Source: Adiantum capillus-veneris
Taxonomy: Eukaryota; Streptophyta; Polypodiopsida; Polypodiales; Pteridaceae
DNA length: 64,000 nt
Assembly (NCBI GenBank): GCA_014529385.2
Contig: CM043943.1
Span: 100,649,355 to 100,713,354 of the forward strand
Reading direction: 5' to 3'
Shown: piece after piece, positions 58,081-64,000 of the stretch
Layout of the letters: every line of letters begins with the position of its first letter
How positions within the stretch are numbered: position 1 is the stretch's first letter
The notes under the pieces: generated by a model
Database searches by the model: none
The model's input: only the letters and a program-made list of their open reading frames with translations
What the model was told of the DNA's origin: nothing
Position numbers and translations under genes: made by a program

Positions 58081-58958
58081 AGACATCCTACACGTAGGAT
58101 GTCTCAAGGCTATTTCTGGGCACAGAACCCAACATTTCTCATCCCACATATTTTTTGAATAGCCTTTAGATGCTGGCCACCAAGTTTCATCACATTTGGA
58201 CCAACATTGACCTCATATGCATGAAAAAATGCAAAGTTAGGGCATAGAGGCAATAATGGGCCATAGACCTACCAAAACTTGTCCAAATCACATGAAACTT
58301 GCACAACACATTCATGAGCACATAGCCAGCCAATCTGTGTGGTTACTTGCAAACATTGATGAAGCAGACATCCTACGCGTAGGTTGTCTATTTGACATTT
58401 TTGGCCTACAGAGGGTATTTTTACATTCCAGATCTTTTCTTATCACCTTCAAGAGCTCATATATCAAGTTTGAAACCATTCTAATCATTTTTGACCTTCA
58501 ACACCTTCAAGATACACTTTTTGAGCCCAAAAACACTACACATGGTCTCACCAACATCAAATCTTGTCCAAATCAAAATCCAAGAGCATGGCTAAGTTCC
58601 ACATGCCAAGGACTACCCACAGAACAAATCCCAAGCCATTTTGATGAAATAGACATCCTACGTGTAGGATGTCTCAAGCATGTTTTTGACCTTCTGTGGA
58701 AAGAATGACATCATGGGAGCCATTACCATGGTGCAAGGAGCCCATATATCAATTTTCAACCCATTTGGACATCATTTGCTACTTGTCGTGGACTTCCTAC
58801 CCAGTTTGTGACCTAAAGCCTGAATCAGCCCAAAAATCCACTTTTTGATGTCCAAATCCAAATCCAAGCACATAGCCATGTTGTACAGGCCAAGGACCAC
58901 CAGCATGTCAAGTCTTACCAAAATCTGAAGAAAAAGACATCCTACGCATAGGATGTCT
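58081..58958. repeat. Palindrome family, 3' cluster with strict 285-bp period
   Basis: Sites at 58081-58104, 58366-58389, 58651-58674 and 58935-58958 have starts 285, 285 and 284 bp apart. Each is AGACATCCTACG plus its reverse complement with zero to two changes. The sequence between sites is a diverged tandem repeat, with recurring blocks such as CCAAATC..AATCCAAG and GCCAAGGACCACC-like words before each site. Confidence 0.92.
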
Positions 58959-59132
58959 AAATGAATTTTTTTTTCCAGAATTGCACTGTGAGCACATGCA
59001 GTTGCCCAAGTTCCTTTTAAGTTTTATTTTCAATTTTCAAGTCATTTGGATAGTTAAAACTCAGTTTCTCAGCTGATATGGAAAAAACGCTAACTTCGGA
59101 CTACTGAGTGCCCACTGAGTGCAACAGGATCT

Positions 59133-62100
59133 ATGGCAGCCGCAAAGTCACCGGCAAAGAAGAAAAGGATGACAATAAAGGATTATTTGGAAGAAGTAGA
59201 GCCCTTCGTCATACCAGAAGGAACTCTAAAGCCAACCAGCACATGGATCCAAGAAGATCTGCTAAAGTCAAATGATCTAAAGATTTACCCGGGCGTGTTC
59301 AAAGACACCGAAGGAAATGTGATAGATCTACCAATGCTACCACGGGAGCTCAATGAGTTCGTCAGAAGCAAGATGGCACAGTATCTGGAGAAGATTGATC
59401 TCCACAATTATTTTGAAGCTGTGTCGGCAGGTATTGACATAAAAAGAGTATGGGAACTTGTGATGACAATCAACGAAGATGGAGTGGCCCAAGTTATGGA
59501 TCTGCACGGCAAGCCAGGCACGGAGATTCTAATCACAGAGAGAGTGGTGGAAGTTGCACTAGACCTCTCCAACAAAGGGGATAGTGTAACCAAAAGAAGA
59601 GACGAAGTAAAGGTGTACACTGAAAAGAAAGGCAACTATACCTTTGCAGACATTGCCAACCCCAAAGTGGCAATCATGAGTCATCTATACAATCAATATT
59701 TCCATATGTGTACAAAGCGGCCACAAAAGTACAGAATGCCGCCTGCAGCAATTGCCACAACATTCACCTGGGCAATGCAAAAAAGAAATCCGAAGGTAAT
59801 CAATTATGCAGCTTATATACATGAGAATTTGGTGAAGATGGGCAATAAGAACCCCACATACATCGTGTCGGGTGAGCTAATCACGAAGGTGATTTATGGG
59901 GCATTGCACACCAAGGGAAGATGGCCCGACCCTTCATCACAGAACGACTGGCTGAGGCTCAAGGAAGATAAGGAAGAGGAACAACCCAAAGCACCAAGGG
60001 TTGCCACTAGGTTGAAATGCCGGCTAGAAACCGTGCAAGAAGAGCAGCCAAAGTTGAAGAAAGGGAAGAAAGAATCTATCCAAGTGCCTGTCAAAGAGAC
60101 GAAATCACAGAAGGCGGCATGGCTAGAGCGGCTGATGGAAAGTTTCAGGGCCGAAAGAGCCCTCAAAGGAGATTTGAATGAGCTATGGAAGCTATCTGGA
60201 GAAGCAATCTCGGGATCATCCCGAAGGGTGCAGAGAGACAGATTCGATGACCGCATTAAGAATTTTGAGATTCTAGATGTCACAGTGGAAAATATCCCAC
60301 ATGTACCATTTATAGAAGCACAAGTGGAGAAAGTCTTACGGTAACTGCTAGAGAAGTAGGAAGGCCAAGAGAGAGAAAGGAAGACAAAGGCGGACAGGGA
60401 TTTCAAGAAAAAGCTGACAACTCCACCGTCCAGCCCTGAGTCCAGCCCACCGCCCTCACCACCTCCTCGTAGCCCTCCACAAACTCAAGAGAAAGAGGAG
60501 CAAGACAAACCTGAAGACCAAGAAGAGTCAAAGCAAGAACAAAGCCAAGAGCAAGAACAAAAGGAAGAGGCTAAGCCTAAAAGTGAGCAGGCAGAGCCAA
60601 ATGAAGCAAGATATAACACATTTCTAGACCTACTAGATACCGGACATACAAAAGAAGAGGCTGCCACTGTCGCATTTGACTTGGCAAGAACGGGGCCCAA
60701 AGAACAAATGCAGAGCCTACGGCGGTTAGTGGAGCTTAAAGAAATGGCCATTGATACAGTGGACCTACAGCCACCCACCATTGATTGGGATGTGGTGATG
60801 ACCAAGCTAACCGGGCTAAGATCACAATCAATGGCCTCAAAATGTCAAATGGCAACTCTCAAATCCACTGAAGTGCAAATAAAGCTTGAAGTCGACACGT
60901 TACAAAAACAAAGCCAAAGGCAGATAGAGAGAGAAGCAGAGCTGCAAGACAGTCTCGCAAAGGCATTGCAAAGATGCCAAGAAATGGAAAGAGACAATCA
61001 AGAAGCAGCTCAAAGGCTACAAGGAGCCGAAGAGGAATATAGACAACTCAGTAAGTCATTGACAGATGCAGAGAGGGAAAGGGATAACCTAACCCTACAA
61101 CTTGCTGAGGAGTCTAAGGAGGTTGAAGCAATGTGGAATGCCAAGGAGAAGGCATAAATAGAGAAGGAGGCTAGCCAAGATGAGGTCCTTGAGCTCAAGG
61201 ACCAGCTTAAAATCAAAGACCAAACCATCCAACGGCGGCTACAAGCATCTCCTGCGAGAGTTAGAGCTACTAGCTCGACTCACACCACTTCAGAGAGCCA
61301 TATCTATGAAGAACAAATGAAAGAGCTCCAGAAAGAGTTGACCTTAGAGAAGAAGCAAAGGTTGATGATGGCAGAAGGGTTATGCAAACATGCATGGAAG
61401 AAGAGCATAAGGCAATGCAAGATGAGCTAGAAAATATGAAGAGAAATCTCGAGGAGGCGGAGAAGATAAATGCCGATTTGAGCGATCTCCTCCTGGACAA
61501 GGGAGAACAAGCTGAAGCATAGAAACAGACACTCCAAAAGCAGCTAGAAGAGCTGAGAGGCCAGCAGGCAGAAGAGCAGGCAAGCACAGGGCCAGTAGCC
61601 ATGGAAGGTATAGACCTAGAGAATGTGGCAGATCCTGTGGACACACCCATGAAAGAGGAAATCCTAGTAGGACCCTCTCAAGAGCCACAAGATATGACAC
61701 AAGAAGAGGAAGAGAAGCTGCACAAGGCCATAGAAACAGAAATCAGAGAAACGGCCAAGGAAGCCTTGGAATGGCAGCAAAGGGTTTTTAAATCCATGAC
61801 CATTCAAAAGATAGACGCAAGCAACCTTTGACGTGAATGGCTACAGCCCTCTCTCCCATATCCTTTGCTAAAGTACGAAGCCGCCACCATCAAAAAGAGA
61901 ATCAAAGAAGAGCCAACAGTGCCACTCTACACAATAGATATCTCCCAGCCTGAAGGGGCAAAGTTGATACTCGACTCCCAGCCCAGGTGGAGAAAGGCCT
62001 GGCTGACGAAGTACCCACAGTACCTAATCCATTTGGTAGAGGCACCCAAAATCATCAGAGATAACCTAATCTACTGCCCTCTACCAAGGATGCGGACATG

Positions 62101-62570
62101 GAAGGCTTAGGAGCTACTACAAAGAAGCCAACCCACTTGGCTAAACTATCCGAAGCTGCCAGGCTTGAAGGCGGGCAAGAGAATAAGTGTTAAATACATG
62201 GTGAAAACCCTAATGGGCGCCATCAAATTGTTCACTGGCTCGCCTGACCTTTCTTGCATAATGATGAGGAAGATCTACAAAACCTTTTTGGCAGTCTTCG
62301 AGACATTCAAACCGGGCCAGGTGACAGACGGTATCTTCTTCTTTCAAGATACTTACAGATGTACATACAATCTTTGGTCAGCCTTCCAAGGAGGTGATAC
62401 ATGCATTGTATCAAAGGATCATGTTTGTGCCATCCTATCACCTCTAGGCCTTTGAAGAAGCTTTCTACACTGAATTCTTCACCATCAACAATGATATATT
62501 CGGCCCAACACTACTGGATTTAAATGCAAGATATGAGTCGCTACTCAAGATGCGAGAAACCATAAGATAA
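59133..62570 (+). pseudogene. Element C extra ORF: globular domain plus long coiled coil, broken
   Basis: It starts MAAAKSPAKKKRM at 59133 and is open for 403 codons to a TAA at 60342. It then continues in the same frame through a Pro/Glu/Lys/Gln-rich linker and a long coiled coil (for example LAKALQRCQEMERDNQEAAQRL) to about 61376. A frameshift leads to the third-frame part ending near 62450, then another short shift to the last stop at 62568-62570. Total length would be about 1,145 residues. Residues 150-270 match the decayed ORF at 3130-5587. The position, after pol and before the polypurine tract, is that of env-like or additional ORFs in Athila and Tat/Ogre elements. I see no signal peptide or membrane segment, so an envelope role is unlikely; a structural role is possible. 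Confidence 0.65.
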
Positions 62571-62606
62571 GAAGCAGCTCAATAGCCATTTCGGGGATGA
62601 CATGAT

Positions 62607-62621
62607 CAAGGAGAGGGGGAC
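62607..62621 (+). other. Element C polypurine tract
   Basis: AAGGAGAGGGGGAC directly before the 3' LTR, the expected primer for plus-strand synthesis. Confidence 0.85.
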
Positions 62622-63513
62622 TGTTAGAAGCTGGACACACCCTACAGAAAATGACAATCATTCATTCATTGAGAAAACCCGACATTTCACCTTGTAAATA
62701 TTGGGGCTTACAGAAGTTTCCAGATTGTATCCCAGTTTTGACATTTAGATTGAGTAGATGGTTAATTTGGAACATTAGGGTTTGAGAATTGTAAGGTATT
62801 TATACCACTTTTTGACCTTAATAAAAAACCCTTTTTGATTTAAAAAAAGTTTGGAAGTCTGTGAGTGAGCGTACTGTGTACGAGAGAGAGTGTGAGCTTC
62901 ATCTTGACGCTACGTGTGCACCGGTGGTCGGAATGGAGTGCGGAGAAGTGCAGCGTGTTTCCCCCTACGAGAGCTATATGCCGATACCTACATTGCGTGC
63001 GTATGGTCTGGTTTTGTGAGATCCATCTACGAGCTTCATCTGTTGATTTGATGAGCATATGTTGTCCGATTTTTCATTGCAGCATATCCACGCGTTCGCA
63101 TTAAGTACACATTAGGCACTTTAGATTTCGGAAACAAAGACCTATAAATTACGGCTAGACATCCTACGTGATTTTGCACTGGGTGTTTGGGTTGGGGTTT
63201 TGGTTCATAGACTTTAGGGAGAGCGAACTATTGGTGTTAGTAGGGTCTCCTTCAAGTTCTATGGTGTTTCCAGATTGTTTGATGGGTGTTTGGCTCTAGA
63301 AAGCGTTGTAGGAAGTTTCCTCTTATGCACTCCTGAAGGCTATGACTTAGACATTGGGCAAGGACCTCTATAGAAATTAGTTAGGATTCGAGTGTAGGTT
63401 GACACCCTATGCTTGCTTCCATGCCTGCGTGTCGAGCTTCGTCCTTAGTTGGACAAATCTTGTTAGGCGAGTTCTCATTGTGTTGACGTCCATCATGGCG
63501 TATCTGTCCAGCA
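62622..63513 (+). repeat. Element C 3' LTR
   Basis: 892 bp, close to the 5' LTR by eye, with a roughly 30-bp deletion near its start and scattered substitutions. It also carries the half-site AGACATCCTACG at 63157-63168. Confidence 0.92.
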
Positions 63514-64000
63514 CCACTATAATGTATTGAGCATGCGTCTGATATGACGATGGAGATATAGGACAAGAAAGGTCTATTTCCCATTTGGAATAAACCCGTG
63601 CTCTGGAATTTCATCATGTTGCATTGGTACCATCATTTGTTGGCAACCATCATTGCTTCACACAGTAATCTGCATCCATTAGTAGAGTAGGCCACCAAAT
63701 TGTTATAAGGAGTATCGCTTTTGCTGTTTTGTCATAGAAAAAGTGTTCTCCGGTTGGACCGGTGTGTTCTTGTTCAAGTATCGGAAGGTACTCATACTTT
63801 GTTGCACAAACTTTCAAAATTTCATCTATCCCTCTTTGATAAAGGTGATTTTCTACAATAACATAGTTTTCCGCTTCATGTTGGATTGAGCATAGTCTAG
63901 CTCTGCTCAAGTTTTCTAGCAAGACTCCTTGCTCTATATAATCCACAATGAGATTTCCCCACTTTGGTTCTTTTTCTATCCTGAACATTGTAGCAGGATG
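63514..64000 (-). pseudogene. Element A: integrase zinc finger and start of catalytic core, continues beyond window
   Basis: The minus strand reads EPKWGNLIVDYIEQG, ENHLYQRGIDEILKVCA, LEQEHTGPTGEHFFYD and IWWPTLLMDADYCVKQ, then after a one-base loss a Cys-x2-Cys, then KWEIDLSCPISP with the first catalytic Asp. It continues across the element C insertion into 27892-27798. Pieces upstream of 64000 (reverse transcriptase, gag) are outside the window. Confidence 0.85.

Larger units (their letters stand above)
27893..63513 (+). mobile_element. Element C: giant Ty3/gypsy LTR retrotransposon with four nested insertions
   Basis: LTRs at 27893-28821 and 62622-63513 start TGTTAG and end CA. The element is flanked by a perfect 5-bp duplication CCACT (27888-27892 and 63514-63518). 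The order is LTR, Asp-type primer site, long leader with palindromes, gag, protease, reverse transcriptase, RNase H, integrase, second retropepsin, W-I-P-K region, a 3' untranslated stretch with palindromes, extra ORF, polypurine tract (AAGGAGAGGGGGAC before 62622), LTR. It contains elements D, E, H and F; removing them leaves about 19.5 kb, in the size range of Ogre-type giants. All main genes are broken. Confidence 0.9.

Noticed and set aside
59133-62570. Envelope-like gene in element C
   Set aside because: The position fits, but there is no signal peptide, transmembrane segment or glycoprotein-like Cys pattern; the protein is a charged coiled coil.
1-64000. tRNA or rRNA genes and CRISPR arrays
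   Set aside because: tRNA-like words occur only as 12-20 bp primer binding sites, no cloverleaf was seen, and the tandem arrays lack the repeat-spacer structure of CRISPR in what is a eukaryotic sequence.

Overview
This window is nuclear DNA of a land plant with a large, repeat-packed genome, probably not a grass or another small-genome angiosperm. The evidence is spliceosomal introns with GT/AG borders, Ty3/gypsy and Ty1/copia retrotransposons with tRNA-type primer binding sites, plant-style TATA boxes and AATAAA signals, microsatellites, and many CpG-decay type nonsense codons (CGA to TGA, CAG to TAG). I see no single-copy housekeeping gene, no tRNA or rRNA gene, and no bacterial or organellar organisation. 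The species cannot be named from sequence alone.

Left part (1 to about 17.3 kb). A minus-strand retroelement remnant with a tRNA-Met-like primer site occupies the first kilobase or more. A decayed minus-strand extra ORF (3.1-5.6 kb) is homologous in layout to the one at 59.1-62.6 kb. A decayed DDE transposase (9.5-13.3 kb, minus) is split by a 1.5-kb satellite built from the near-palindrome ATGCTA-AC-TAGCAT. A small 1.34-kb inverted-repeat element lies at 14.46-15.80 kb. Long AT-rich stretches with no gene lie between these.

Right part (about 17.3-64 kb): a nested stack. Element A is an old minus-strand Ty3/gypsy element. It survives as three pieces: 64.0-63.5 kb, 27.9-27.8 kb and 18.95-17.3 kb. 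Its integrase gene was hit twice, 95 bp apart. One insertion is element B (18951-27797), an 8.85-kb DNA transposon with inverted ends. The other is element C (27893-63513), a giant plus-strand Ty3/gypsy element with 0.9-kb LTRs and a perfect CCACT target duplication. C in turn carries a copia element D (33277-38456), a chromovirus E (39911-48446, GATTG duplication), a 2.1-kb inverted-repeat element H (49460-51553) and a copia solo LTR F (53825-54145, GATAA duplication). Without these, C would be about 19.5 kb.

Element B is the most unusual unit. On the plus strand it carries a four-exon, uninterrupted 905-codon gene with a candidate DDE/RNase H-type transposase layout, followed by a histone H3-like gene. 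That second gene begins with the exact H3 tail MARTKQTA, has a roughly 200-residue charged insert, then a full H3 histone fold, and is now broken by two nonsense codons and one frameshift. On the minus strand, converging on these, are an intact two-exon 499-codon gene and a two-exon 415-codon gene with one nonsense codon; I recognise neither. A transposon carrying its own histone H3 variant is the best candidate here for an undescribed system.

Elements A and C share an odd architecture. Both have a retropepsin-like DSGA domain after the integrase; C also has the usual upstream protease. Both follow this with a basic region carrying repeated W-I-P-K type motifs, and both lack the expected catalytic glutamate of the integrase. 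C also has a large coiled-coil extra ORF and a family of roughly 24-bp perfect palindromes. These recur in its 5' and 3' untranslated regions, at a strict 285-bp period on the 3' side, and a half-site lies in each LTR.
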